In this document: one piece after another, positions 32,600 to 45,091 of the stretch | Position numbering within the stretch: the stretch's first letter is position 1 | Layout: each line of letters opens with the position of its first letter | Assembly (NCBI RefSeq): GCF_029873635.1 | Contig: NC_080421.1 | Coordinates: 41,211,120 to 41,275,119 of the forward strand | Length of the DNA: 64,000 nucleotides | Direction of reading: 5' to 3' | DNA from: Malania oleifera | Taxonomy: Eukaryota > Streptophyta > Magnoliopsida > Santalales > Ximeniaceae | Translations under genes and position numbers: made by a program | Notes under the pieces: model-generated | Databases searched by the model: none | What the model was told of the DNA's origin: nothing | Seen by the model: only the letters and a program-made list of their open reading frames with translations

Positions 32600-33405
32600 G
32601 GTGTTTGGTAAAATGATCCCGCAAGATGATGAAAATCCCGTAGATAACGAGGTTTCGGAAGCTCAACACAGCTCAGCGTGCGCAGAGAGGCAGATGGGAA
32701 TGAAACTTGAAAGAAAGCCCGAAGAGAACTTCGGAGCTCTTCCAGCATTCTGCTAATTATGCGATTTCCCCAAATATTTGCGATTTTACAATTGAGCTGC
32801 CCCTCGGATTTTTGTAATATCACTTTTGGGCATGCGTGGAGCTTAATAAAACACCTTTCCTAATCTAAATATTTTAAGAAAATTATTAAATTTAATTTAA
32901 TTAATTGATCATGTGCATGTATTTATTCAAAAAAAAAAACTCAATATTTACAAATCTAAATTATGGATCATTATATTAAATATATTACTTATTTAATTAT
33001 ATTAAATATTCAATTATTTTTTTAACTTTTTATATTTTTTTTAATTCATTTTTTTTTTTCGATAGGTTAGCACTCGAGCTTCAGAGATTGAATAGAGGCA
33101 AATCTAGAGATCTAGGACTCTACCCAACCCACGTGGCCTTCTTGACGAACATCAACGATAGAGACATCGTAAATTGGTCCGCGGGCATCACGATAAGTCT
33201 TTTGTCCTACTACAGGTGTCACGACAACCTTTACTAAGTCCAAACGATTGTCGACCATCAGATCCGCTGGTATGCAATATTTACCCCTCCATTTTTTTCT
33301 TAATATTATCACATGTTAATTAATTTTTATTTGCATTTACATTATTGTCCCTTAATATTTTGGGATTTATATAAATAATTATCAAATTAGGTAGTACAAT
33401 AAAGA
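32600..33405 (-). promoter_or_regulatory. 5' UTR and promoter region of the VPS2-type gene
   Basis: Sequence between the start codon and the SIRE-like element. The ATG context on the minus strand is ACACCATGA. A minus-strand reading frame 32823-32596 ends in TGA overlapping the gene's ATG (ATGA) and could act as an upstream ORF if transcribed. AT-rich sequence lies at 32860-33055. A frame at 33312-33112 has no recognised match. No certain TATA box was assigned. Confidence 0.45.
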
Positions 33406-33410
33406 GAATT

Positions 33411-35590
33411 TGTTGACCTTATAGGTCATATCCCGTTTTGATTATGACAAATACTATGGTATTTAATGGTTGATAAGTTTATGTGTAGGACCACTCGGAA
33501 GTATCATATGGTGCATGCACATGGGCTTAAAGAAGACAAAGACTCATAATGTTTATTCATTGTAATTTAATTAAGTTGTTATTCGGGTCTGTAATAATTA
33601 AAGTTCAATGGTCTGTAATAATTAATGCATTACATACATGATAGGGTAGATAAGCTTAAATGATCATAGGGAAACCAAATGACTGAAGGTCGACCGACGC
33701 CAGATTTTTTCGGTGTCCTAAAGAAGACCTAAATTGACCTTAGAACTCCCTATACTTCATGAAAATATGTCATATCTTCTTAAATTTAATCATTATATGA
33801 ATAGGGTTTATATATAAAGGGATTAGAACCAAAATACATTAAAAATGCATATTCGGTCGATCGAACCAGTCAGGGGTCAACATTTTGACCTTAGCACGGT
33901 CAACCGTACCCTGCCAAGTTCATTCAACTTGGTCGACTGAACTCTCACACGGGTCAATGTTTTGACTCCTCGATTAATCAACCAGAAATATACGAGCAAA
34001 CGCCCTGGTCAACCGAACCCTCACCTGGGAGAATCCAACTACCCGTTCGACCAAACTTCATAGTTCAAAATCACCTAATCGACCAAATCGCGCGGAAATG
34101 AAGAAAATGCCATTGGGACCCTTAGTTTGGTCTACCAAACTCTCAGTTCAAATTTCTCCTGGTCGACCGAACTTTGTCACTTGGTCAACCGAACCTCAAG
34201 TCCGGTCGATCGGTGCTCTCGGGTTGGACATTTTTTTTACCGCGGTTAAATTTTTTAAATAGGGTTAATGGTGTTAAAATGTTTTAAAAAAATAATAATA
34301 ATACCCTATATATCTTCAACAACTATAATTATTCCCATTTGTATATATAGCCTTTTATTTGCAAAATTAAGGTGTGATTAGAGTTTTAGATTAGCAAAAA
34401 ATTCTCTAAAAATTTTATTGGCCAAAATCTTCCCTACTTCCATATTCTTCATACTCAAAGTTATATACTCTTCCATTGATCATTCTATTGCAAAATCCTT
34501 TTGAGAAAGAGTACTTTGAGTTGTTCCATATTGTTCCTACGTGCTTATACTCTCATATAAGTGCATTGATTTTTTATTTTAGTGAGAGTAAGCCTAGAGG
34601 TGTTCCTAGTGATTTAATTCATAAATTCATTTGTGGGAAACCTTCTTAAGCTTGTGAGCCTTTGCATTCTCATTGCAAGACTCAAAAGTTTGTCTTGTGT
34701 TGTGAAGAAAAATATTTTTGACAAAACTTGTTTTTCAAAAATATCTCTTGTGCTTATCATTGAGAAATTTATTTTGAGATATTTGTTTGAGTGCTAAACG
34801 ATCTTTGTTGCTATGCCATTTGATTGAGATTATCATTTTAATACAAAGATCAAATAAATTTTTACAAACCATTTTTGAATATCTCTTGTGGTTTATTTTA
34901 AGAAAAATATTTGTTGAGATATTTGAAGTGTGTTTGTGATCTTTGTTGTTGCATTGTGATTAAGACTATTATTTTGACACAAAGATCATATCATTAACAC
35001 TCTCGCACACTGATTGTCATATTTGCATTAATCTTTGAGAGTAGACATTAAGACTACACTGAGCTTATCAAATCATATCTTTTGGTAGTGCATTGATTAT
35101 ACTGTGTGTATTGTAGTACATATCTGCTTGTGAAAAAACGTATTTTCGTGTACAAAAAATATTTCATATCATTTGTTGTATTCCAGGCGTGGGCATGAAA
35201 AGGGAGACTAGCCCTGTTGAATAGTCTCAAACTGGTTTAGACCTGATTAGGAAAGTTAGGTGCGCCATCTTGGTATGGCGTGTTGGTTGAGGTTAGCCCT
35301 GTGAATTGACCTGGTTGTAATCGGTGTCGCTCCACCCGTTAAGTGAGCATTAATGGAATCTTCCGGCTTGCAAACTAGAGGCAGTTGTAGGCACTTTGGC
35401 CAAACCTCGATAACATATTGTGTGTATCATTTACTTTTTTCGCACTTTACTTTACTGCACGTGTATGTTTATTTATTGATTGCATAGATTGACCCCAGAT
35501 TGTGTAATACTGTTGTTAAACCGATTAACCTATGCGATAATTTTTAAATGCCCAATTCACCCCCTTCTTGGGATTGCACCGAAGCTAACA
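33411..35590 (+). repeat. 5' LTR of the SIRE-like element
   Basis: Begins TGTTGACCTTATAGG and ends GAAGCTAACA. Contains an array of about a dozen variants of GGTCGACCGAAC (33689-34215), then TATATATAG near 34345 as a TATA candidate. Differs from the 3' LTR by scattered substitutions and a ~36-bp indel in the array. Confidence 0.92.
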
Positions 35591-35592
35591 AT

Positions 35593-35603
35593 TGGTATCA
35601 GAG
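35593..35603 (+). promoter_or_regulatory. Primer-binding site, SIRE-like element
   Basis: TGGTATCAGAG, complementary to initiator Met-tRNA, after a 2-bp spacer (AT) as is usual for SIRE-type elements. Confidence 0.88.
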
Positions 35604-35645
35604 TTTCGTAATTTAGACTTAAACGTCATTTGGTAAAAGATCAGG

Positions 35646-38202
35646 ATGGCTCGTGTTAGTGCATCCCCTTCATGTGAGGGAAGATTGGTCACACACCCAC
35701 TAGTATTTTGTGGTGAAAACTATGCTGTATGGAAATTTAGAATGACTGTATATGTGAAAACTTTAAATTGGAGATTTTCCCTCTATCCTAGCACGTTTTG
35801 CAACTTATTACTACACCTGATACAACCAAGGCACTCGTTTTCTCAGCAAGCCCTCAGGCGAAGAGTTTGCCTCAACCAAACGTAACATGTTCTATTAGCA
35901 TAAATACTTTTGATATCATAATACATTATTCTTTATGTCATTATTCAGTCTTTCACTTATGTTCATGTTCATAATTTTAACATTGCAATTCATTTCACTT
36001 TAAGTGACTTTTTCCCATTTACATCGTTCACATTTCACATTTCATTCCATTGTCATTTCATTCCATTATCATTTCATTCCATTTTTATTTCATTCATTCG
36101 TACTATAACCGCTCTTTAGCTGTCATCAGTTAGTCCACGTAAATGAGCTAGAATCTGTTAACACAGTTCTTTTTAACTGTCATCAGTTAGTCCACATAGA
36201 AATGCGGTAGAATCTGCTAACACAGCTTTCAACTGTCATACATTTACATGGTTGCATTAACATACACAAGTAACATAGTTCATTTCATATTTCATTCTTA
36301 ATGCATAACTTACTTGGCCTGCATCTCATACATATAACGTACATTTGCACAGAACTTACATTTACTCATGTCACACAATTTAGTAATAAAATTCATACAT
36401 ATTCCTTGTAAAATAAGTCAACCAACATTTAACATTTAAATATTGAAAATATAATTTCCATTTCTTACATAATTTCCTAGAAAATACCTTTCACTTTCAT
36501 CAGTCAATTTTCATATATACATAGCTAGATAAGCAATCCTAAACTCAGAAAACATAATTTACATGGTTAGCATTTTATACCCACATGGAAACATATATAC
36601 TTAAATTAAACATAATCCATTTTAATTCATAAAAACTTGATTTAATATATAATTTCCCCTTACCTGACTTCTAAACTATGCCGGCAGGATCCCTGAACTG
36701 ATACCCACAGCATTCACTTGGTCCCTAAATCAAAAACCCTAGTTTAATTAAATAAACCTCAACTGACTCAAATCTTAGGAAAAATACTTATTTAATACTT
36801 TCTAGGCTCCAAATAACAATATTCGTTAAGAAAATTCTCAAAATAACTCACCTACCCTGATTTTAGGATGTTTCCTAAACCTCTCTAACCAACGATCAGC
36901 TCCTGCAGCCTTACAAAGAATGATCCTACGACCTTGTGGTGGTTCCGGATCGTCAAACAGGGTCAAATCTAGCTCGAAATTGAAGAGAAAAGGTTGAGGA
37001 TCCATTTTTTAGAGAGAGAGAGAGAGAGAGTGAAATTCTGAAGTTCCTCGCTGAAAATGAAAGAAACTCTATTTATAGGCGGAGCTTCGTCGACGAGACA
37101 CGTGGGCTCATTGACGAACTACTGAGGAGACTTCGTCGATGAGAAGATACATTCATCAACGAAATTAAGATTTTGAAATTACTCTCTCGGGATTTCTTCG
37201 TTGACGAGGAACTAGAATTCGTCCACGATCTCTAGATGGACACTCGTTGACGAAGACAGAACATTCGTCGACGAGGCCTACTATTCCTTCCTCTAAAATT
37301 TTTCCTTTTTCCTTATTATCCATTAATCCATTTCATTTATTATACTTCCTAATTATTTTAAATAGTTTTAATTTCCGGGTCATTACATATTTGATTTTGA
37401 ATCATGTGATATTAGTGACAGTGAAAGCATGCCTACTTATGAAGAACTGCAAATTGAATATATTAGAATTCATAAGTCACTTGTTAAAGCTAATAAAAGA
37501 TATATTGCTTTGAAAAACAAGTATGAGGCATCTTTGAAAGAATGTGAATCAAAAGTTCCTGTTGAAAGGGAAAATGATTTAAAAATCAAACAATTAGTAA
37601 ACAAGAATGAAAAATTAGAAAAAGATTTGAACGTTGTAAGATCTCAAATTTCAAGTGATAATAAAAAGGATCTTCTCATTATAGAACTTGGGCGTAAAGC
37701 AAACACAATATCCAATGAATTCATAAAATTACAAAGTGTTTTTAAAGACTTGAAAGATTCAACAATGTAATATCTAGAAAAGAAAGTAGAAAATCAATCT
37801 AAGATCATCTACATGATCACTAGAGACAAGGAAAACTTTGATAAGTTGTTAGGTTCACAAAAGATGACCTTAGATAAGGAAGGTATGGGTTTAAATGAAG
37901 TTGAAAATAGGAAAAGGAAGAACCTATACATGGGGTACTTTGTAAAAGAATCGAAACATTATGCTAGTACCTCCTTCAGTCCATACACTCACACCACATG
38001 TGTCTTGTGTAAAAAGAATGGGCACATAAATTTTGATTGTCTGTTTAAAAGAAAAGGTATGAAACCCAAACGAGTACGGAAAGTCAAAGAATCACCGACT
38101 CCTAACCCATCGAGAATAAAAGATAGAAAAATGATATGGGTTGTTAAGAAAACAAACCCCTTGAAATTCAAGGAAGAATTTACTCAAATAGGAATTACAT
38201 GA
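35646..38202 (+). pseudogene. SIRE-like gag, split by a gypsy LTR fragment
   Basis: The N-terminal part starts MARVSASPSCEG and keeps 'CGENYAVWKFRMTVYVKTLNW' (35646-~35774), typical of copia gag. It then runs into an inserted gypsy LTR. Gag resumes at about 37391 with 'FDFESCDISDSES', a coiled-coil-like Lys/Glu-rich stretch (37429-37770), a stop at 37768, and the zinc knuckle CVLCKKNGHINFDC (~38000-38041) followed by a basic tail ending at 38202. With the insertion and stop it cannot be made as one protein. Confidence 0.82.
35775..37390 (-). mobile_element. Truncated gypsy-type LTR inside the SIRE-like gag
   Basis: Non-coding. On the minus strand its start is TGTAATGACCCGG at 37388-37376. 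It shares blocks with the LTR at 49242-51957: a 'CCCTC...AGCCCTCAGG' segment at the left, and CTTACCTGACTT with AACCCTAGTTT near 36660-36750. It lacks the equivalent of about 700 bp at its left end. It carries TATTTATAGG (~37070) on the plus strand, a (GA)n run (37014-37031) and eight TTCGTCGACGAA-like motifs (37088-37280). Confidence 0.7.
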
Positions 38203-41200
38203 TCACATAATTCTTCCTTAGCATTTAGGATTGGCTATAGGGGGTAGTGTTGTCTAAAGGCTTAAGAAGTAGTTTAGGCTGAAACTGTAAAAACTTATTA
38301 TTTGTCCACTATTCAAAATTTTACATACTAAGGATCTTGAAAAGTTAAGCCAATACAGAAATTCAAGCTAAATAACCAATCTGAACTTAATGCATATATT
38401 CCTTGGTTGAAATATGAAATTATTGGTTGCTTGAATGAAAATCCACTTCCAAATGGATAAGGCAATTGTGCCTAGCATATTATTCTCAAATGCTTAATTC
38501 ATACATGAATATACAAATCTTAAGTTAAGTATATCTTGTCCATTGCACATATTTGAGCTTTAGGGAAGCCATCTCGATATATATTATTTAAACCTAAACT
38601 TTTTTTAACATAAAAGCCTTAACCATAGCTTAGTCATTACTCCGGGCTTAAGCACTAATGATTATTAGTCCCTATTCTAACTAGTGCTTACTTAAAGACA
38701 TCCTTCCATAATCAAAATTAAAGGCAACCACTAAGGGATTCTAGTTTCACTGATTAACCAAAATATTCCCTTTTGTGCTTAAAATATAAAAATCTTCTAA
38801 TTTTGATTCACTGTATCCTCCACGGTAAATTCTTACTAAACCACGATCATATTCGATAAGGTTTCACCCATTTCTTGGTTTGTATCCTTGCTCCTCTATA
38901 TGATCATACCTAAAGGATCCAATCACCAAAGAGCAATGTTCCAAAGTTCATACTCTTCTAGTTGCTCTTTATTTAAATTTTTTGGACATATTCTCTTCCA
39001 TGCAAATATCTTGAATCATGTCCATTCATAATGAATACTCTTTGAACGTAACATAAATTTTAATCTTTCAAGAGTATTAATTCAAAATTTCTTTCACAGA
39101 GCTCTCAAACCTTAAGTCAAGCCCATTACAGCTTTATATACTTAGAGATAAGTTGAATGACTACTAAAATCGCCTAGGTCTCAATCTAGATGAATGTATC
39201 AAATTCAAATAGACTTATGCTTATGCATTTTAAATCGAAAGTCATCCTAACTTGGGCCTCTCACGTACTACAAATCATAAGAAAAGAGGCAAAATTTTGG
39301 CTTAGAACTCTTAAAGAAATATTCATTGTGACCTTTTGGTCCGTTAAGCCTAAGAACTCAATGTCAAGCTAGAATCATTGAAAATATTATAACTCTTGAT
39401 TATTAAACTTGAAGATGAAAGAAAAGGCATAAAATGAGTTAAGAGCATAACTCAGGGGGAGCATATATTCTTTCATGATTATATACATTCAAATGCTCTC
39501 AATTTTTATTTATGCTTATATGTTTGTATGCTCTTATGAAAACAACTCTGCACTAATCTCATAACTATCCATTGTTAGTTACTAGTCATGTCATATGTTG
39601 AATAGTTCATTTCTTTTATGAGTTGTTGATTAAATTACTAGAAAGCATGCTTGTGTTGAAAGCCTCCTACATGGCGGCTGGAGTGATATAATTTGCATGC
39701 TAGTTGTGGATATTAAGTTGCGGCTTGCTTTATATGATTTATCTATTAAAAACAACCCACTATCAGGTACAAATTTTATGGAAAAACGTCCAATTTACAA
39801 ACGGCATGTTGCCGAAATTTCAGTAGATTTTTCCAAAAATAAAACCTTATACAAAGATGATTATGATGAAATAAATGTTAAAATATTTTTGAAAGGATGA
39901 GTGAAAACTAATTGAAAATTAAATTTCATCCTAGCATAATCATCAGACATTTAGAGGAGCTCAACTCCATTCCTATAGAAAAGGCTCAAAGAACTTATAT
40001 GCATCATTTCACTTTTTGAATATTGAGGCTCTTCTGATATCCTTGAACATTGTATCATGCACTTAAAGGTCTATGATTTGATATGAAATGTTCTAGGGTC
40101 ATGAATTGCATAGAATGCTTTAATATTTATTTCTGATGCACTTGTTGTCTATAGAGATGACTATACTAATTAGAGATAAATATTGTTAATAAATATCCAA
40201 TATAGTTGTTGAAGAATGGTTTGTGTGCTCACTTACTCTTTGGCATATTCAATGAAATCAATCCCTTGTAAAGTATAAGTAATTTATTTCATCTAATTTA
40301 GAATTCAAATTGATAGGGGAAACATCTAAAATTAAAATGTCTATCATATTATGCTCACAAAATTTTTAACTTAGATATGTTGTTGAATCAAATGTGGCAT
40401 GTGCTTGAATAAAATTGTTATATTGAAAATTTTTAAGTTGAAATATGTTGTTTTGTTATAGTCAGCTGTGTAGCCATATGATCCTTATTTTGAATTGCAT
40501 GATATCTTTAGGATCTTTATGGTTGGTTTTACTGGTTGATCTTTATGGTCAAACTAGAAATTTTTTGCTTGCTTGCATTAAATTAAAGTCTCTTTTCAGC
40601 AAGCAACCCCCAACACCATTTTGCAAACATCATGAGGGGGATATATATTTATTATAATACTTTATGGCAAGAACTAATTTCAAAACTAAAAATTTTCTCT
40701 TGCCTCATTATTATTGTATACATATATGTTTTTAAAGTCACATAACTGGTTCAGTAACTACACATAAAAATACATGTGAACTAGTTAGATCATTTTTATG
40801 CTCAAACCTTCTATTTGGTATCATATGTCGTGTGCTTTAAACTCAAATTTTTCATGGGTCTTATGATACGTTTCAATTGAAATGGTTTGTGCATATTGAT
40901 GGTGTAATTCTGTTTTCATGTCATTTAAATAATTTAAATGACCAATTGTATTGTTTGTGTGCTAAATTGCTGAGGTTATCTTTGTCATTCATTTCGTATT
41001 GTATGACTATTCATATCTCTTGGATGATTGAGTGTTATACCTCTGCTTACTATATTGATCATATTGGACTATTTGAGTTGAGTCAATTATTGTAAATCAT
41101 TTGTTGAACTCAATCAGGTCATTTCTATACAGATATTCTTTTGGGAAATGTTCTATTTTCAAACGGCATGCTGCAGAAATTCTTAAAGATTTCCTAAAAC

Positions 41201-41330
41201 CATATTTGTATTTGAATGATAATTATCTTTTATTTGCCTATATACTTAAATGATTTATTTAAGCCCTTTTTGTTGTTGTCAAAAGAGAGAGAAGTAGGTA
41301 AGTATTTATCATCATCAAAAAGGGGGAGAT
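38203..41330 (+). other. Non-coding body of the SIRE-like element
   Basis: 3.1 kb between gag and the 3' LTR, where pol and sometimes an env-like ORF would be. Only short frames; no pol motif seen. A conserved-looking phrase, AAACGGCATG(T/C)TGC(C/A)GAAATT, occurs twice (~39801 and ~41161). Ends in the polypurine tract. Confidence 0.75.
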
Positions 41331-43545
41331 TGTTGACCTTATATGTCATATCCCGTTTTGATTATGACAAATACTATGGTATTTAATGGTTTATCAGTTT
41401 GTGTGCAGAACCACTCCGAAGTATCATATGGTGCACGCACATGAGCTTAAAGAAGACAAATACCCAGAATGTTTATTCATTGTAATTTAATTAAGTTGTT
41501 ATTTGGGTCTATAATAATTAAAGTTCAATGGTCTATAATAATTAATGCATTACATGCATGATAGGGTAGATAAGCTCAAATGACCATAGGGAAACCAAAT
41601 GACTGAAGGTCGACCGACACTGAATTTTTTCGGTGTCCTAAAGAAGACCTAAATTGACCTTAGGACTCCCAGTACTTCATGAAAATATGCCCTATCTTCT
41701 TAAATTTAATTATCATATGAATATGGTTTATATACAAAGGGACTAGAACTGAAATGCATTAAAAATACATATTTGGTCGACCGAATCGCATTGTATAAAA
41801 ACATTCAATCGACTGAACCGATTAGGGGTCAACATTTTGACCTCAGCACGGTCGACTGTACCCTGCCTAGTTCATTCAACTTGGTCGACTGAACTCCCAC
41901 ACGGGTCAACGTTTTGACTCCTCGATCGACTGACTAGAAATATACGGGCAACGCCCTAGTTGACCGAACCCCCACGTGGGAGAATCCAACTACCCGGTCG
42001 ACCGGACTTCATAATTCAAAATCACCTGGTCGACCGAACTGCTTAGAAATGAAAAAATCGCCCTTGAGACCCTTAGTCTGGTCGAACGAACTCTCAGTTC
42101 AAATTTCTCCTAATCGACCGAACTTTGTCACTTGGTCAACTGAACCTCAAGTCCGGTCGACCGGTGCTCTCGGATTGGACATTTTTTTTACCGCGGTTAA
42201 ATTTTTTAAATAGGGTTAATGGTGTTAAAATGTTTTAAAACAAAAATAATAATACCATATATATCTTCAACGACTATAATTCTTCCCATTTGTATATATA
42301 GACTTTTATTTGCAAAATTAAGGTGTGATTAAAGTTTTAGATTGGCAAAAAATTCTCTGAAAATTTTATTGGCCAAAATCTTCCCTACTTCTATATTCTT
42401 CATACTCAAAGTCATATACTCTTCCATGGATCATTCTATTGCAAAATCCTTTTGAGAAAGAGTATTTTTGAATTGTTCCATATAGTTCCTACGTGCTTAT
42501 ACTCTCATATAAGTGCATTGATTTTTTATTTTAGTGAGAGTAAGCCTAGAGGTGTTCCCATTGATTTAATTCATAAATTCATTTGTGGGAAACCATCTTA
42601 AGCTTGTGAATCTTTGCATTCTCAGCGCAAGACTCAAAAGCTTGTCTTGTGTTGTGAAGAAAAATATTTTTGACAAAGCTTGTTTTTCAAAAATATTTCT
42701 TATGCTTATCTTTGAGAAATTTATTTTGAGATATTTGCTTGAGTGCTAAAAGATCTTTGTTGTTATGTCGTTTAATTGAGATTATCATTTTAATACAAAG
42801 ATCAAATAAATTTTTACAAACCATTTTTGAATATTTATTTTGAGAAAAATATTTGTTAAGATATTTGAAATGTGCTCGTGATCTTTGTTGCTGCATTGTG
42901 ATTGAAACTATTATTTTGACACAAAGATCATACCATTTACATTCTCACGCATTGATTGTCATATTTGCATTAATCTTTGAGAGTAGACATTAAGACTACA
43001 CTGAGCTTATCAAATCATATCTTTTGGTAATGCATTGATTATACTGTGCGTATCGTAGTACATATCTGCTTGTGAAGAAGTGTATTTCTGTGTACAAAAA
43101 AAAATTCATATCATTTGTTGTATTCCAGGCGTGGGCTTAAAGAGGAAGACTAGTCCTGTTGAATAGTCCCGAACTGACTTAGACCCAGTTAGGAAAGTTA
43201 GGTGCGCTATCTTGGTAAGGCGTGTTGGTTGAGGTCAGTCCCGTGAATTGACATAGTTGTAACCGGTGCTACTCCACTTGGTTAAGTGAGCATTAGTGGA
43301 ATTCTCTGACGTGCGAGCTAGAAGCGGGGACGGAGGCACTTTGGCCGAACCTCGATAACATATCGCGTGTATCGTTTACTTTTTCCGCACTTTACTTTTA
43401 CTGCACGTGTATGTTTATTTATTGATTGCATAGACTGACCCTAAGTTGTGTAACACTGTTATTAAACCGATTGACCTAGACGATAATTTTTAAATACTCA
43501 ATTCACCCCCCCCCCCTGGGTCTTGGGATTGCACCAAAGCTAATA
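41331..43545 (+). repeat. 3' LTR of the SIRE-like element
   Basis: TGTTGACCTTATATG to GCTAATA (terminal C changed to T). Preceded directly by AAAAAGGGGGAGA. Carries the palindrome array at 41609-42165, with one more motif and spacer than the 5' LTR. Confidence 0.92.
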
Positions 43546-43550
43546 GAATT

Positions 43551-45090
43551 GTATCATTTAAAAAAATATATATATATCTCTAATTCTTATTTCAATTTTT
43601 TAATCTAATGTATATAGTGATTAATGGGTGTGATGTTTTGTTCACCTACTAATAAACAAAATATCTTTCATTAAGTTTTAAGATAAGAATACAATGAAAA
43701 TATTTTACAAATGATGTTATAAACTTATAAATATTTTTTACTCTGTTTTATTACATTAAATAATAACTCTCAGATCCTTCACCAAATCTCAAAAGTACTT
43801 TTTTTTGTTATTATTATTATTATTTTTATTATAACTTCTAAGTTGGCCAAGCTTTCTACTTTAACAAATTCTTCTAAATTGCATTTCAATAAGTTGCAAA
43901 AAAAATCAGTATTAAATAGAAATAATGCTTGGTAAAAGATTTACCTTTCTTTTTACTCCTCAAAGTTCATTTATGAGAATTTAGCTCGATAAATTTTGTT
44001 TCACACTTTTATGTAATTTATCTCTAAAAGAAATTGTTTTTTTTCCTAGTATACATATACTTTTGTGTGTGTAATTCATACATTTGTATTTTTAAAATAT
44101 AATGATTTTTGTTTCATTAATTTTAGACACCGAATCAACAATTTCACACGAATAGAATATCTCTAAATTATTTTTTAAAAAAAATAAGTAAATAAATTAG
44201 TGTTATAAATATAGTTAAGATTATTTATTATATATAATTAAATGTATATTTTAATAAACAAAATTTAAGACTAGAATTTTTGGTAAAAAATTTGTGTGAC
44301 TTAGTCTAAAATACATAAATTATCAAGTTATAATACAATGTGAGAAAAATAAGAAAGGTGCCCACGCTTCGCACAGGGTCAATTTACCAATCCAAACCCT
44401 ACCTGCCCACTCGTTTATTCAACCCAAATTTGACGCTAGGTGACAAGTCTAAAAAGAAGTATAATCTAATTTTAATATATATTATAGATAATTTTTTTTT
44501 ATATTTATAAGTTCTATATTGCATATTATATAACTTTTTACTTAATAATTTTTCTAATTTAATTGAATTTTATGGAGTTAAGTTTGAGTTTTAAGAACAC
44601 GCAATCAAGTCAAACTTGGATTCAATAATTATAAAATTAGTCAAGTTTCATATTTAAAAATTTTGAGTTAAAATAAGTTCAACTATTTCATTGTGTTGGC
44701 AAGCTCCATTTGAATTACAACTAGTTGCATGATAATTATTGACAAAGGCAAAATTGGAAAATGTCACGTGTCCTATGAGCTAGTCATTTAAAAGTAAACC
44801 ATTGGAGTATTATGTGGTTACTTGAAGGGGTGCTATAAATTAGCAAGACAAGCATACCTAGCTCCCATAATTTCGTAGTGACTGCTCCACGAGCAAATCC
44901 ATAACTTTTCACTAAAGAATTTATTGGGCATCCTACACAAAATAATCAAGAGATGAGGAGCAAGGTAAGTATGCTGTAACATCTTAACACTGAGGCTCTC
45001 CTCCTTTCACATCGATTATCCTACTAACATTAGCATCTGAGAGTTTTCCTAATGCCTTACTCTTATAACCATGTATGTTTCTTTTCTTTA
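43551..45090. other. AT-rich spacer
   Basis: No gene recognised. Short low-complexity runs (AT, TTA) up to about 44340, then a slightly more GC-rich stretch. No termini of a mobile element could be fixed. Confidence 0.6.
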
Positions 45091-45091
45091 T

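Larger units (their letters stand above)
33411..43545 (+). mobile_element. SIRE-like LTR element with gag but no pol
   Basis: 10,135 bp bounded by an exact 5-bp duplication GAATT (33406-33410, 43546-43550). LTRs are 2,180 and 2,215 bp and largely identical. The PBS TGGTATCAGAG lies 2 bp inside the 5' LTR (35593-35603), and the purine tract AAAAAGGGGGAGA precedes the 3' LTR. The internal 5.7 kb encodes only gag, including a CX2CX4HX4C knuckle. I find no protease, integrase, RT or RNase H motif. This architecture fits the non-autonomous TR-GAG class derived from SIRE/Maximus copia elements (inference). Confidence 0.88.

Noticed and set aside
32596-32823. 75-residue frame as an independent gene
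   Set aside because: It lies in the likely promoter and 5' UTR; kept only as a possible upstream ORF.
33112-33312. 66-residue minus-strand frame upstream of the VPS2-type gene
   Set aside because: Moderate complexity but no recognised family, no supporting neighbours and no splice context; not called as a gene.
37247-37513. 88-residue plus-strand frame at the LTR/gag junction
   Set aside because: It spans the end of the inserted gypsy LTR and out-of-frame gag; the true gag frame is 37391 onward in another phase.
44340-44450. Possible DNA-transposon terminus (CACGCTTCGCACAGGG)
   Set aside because: No matching inverted end or target duplication was found nearby.
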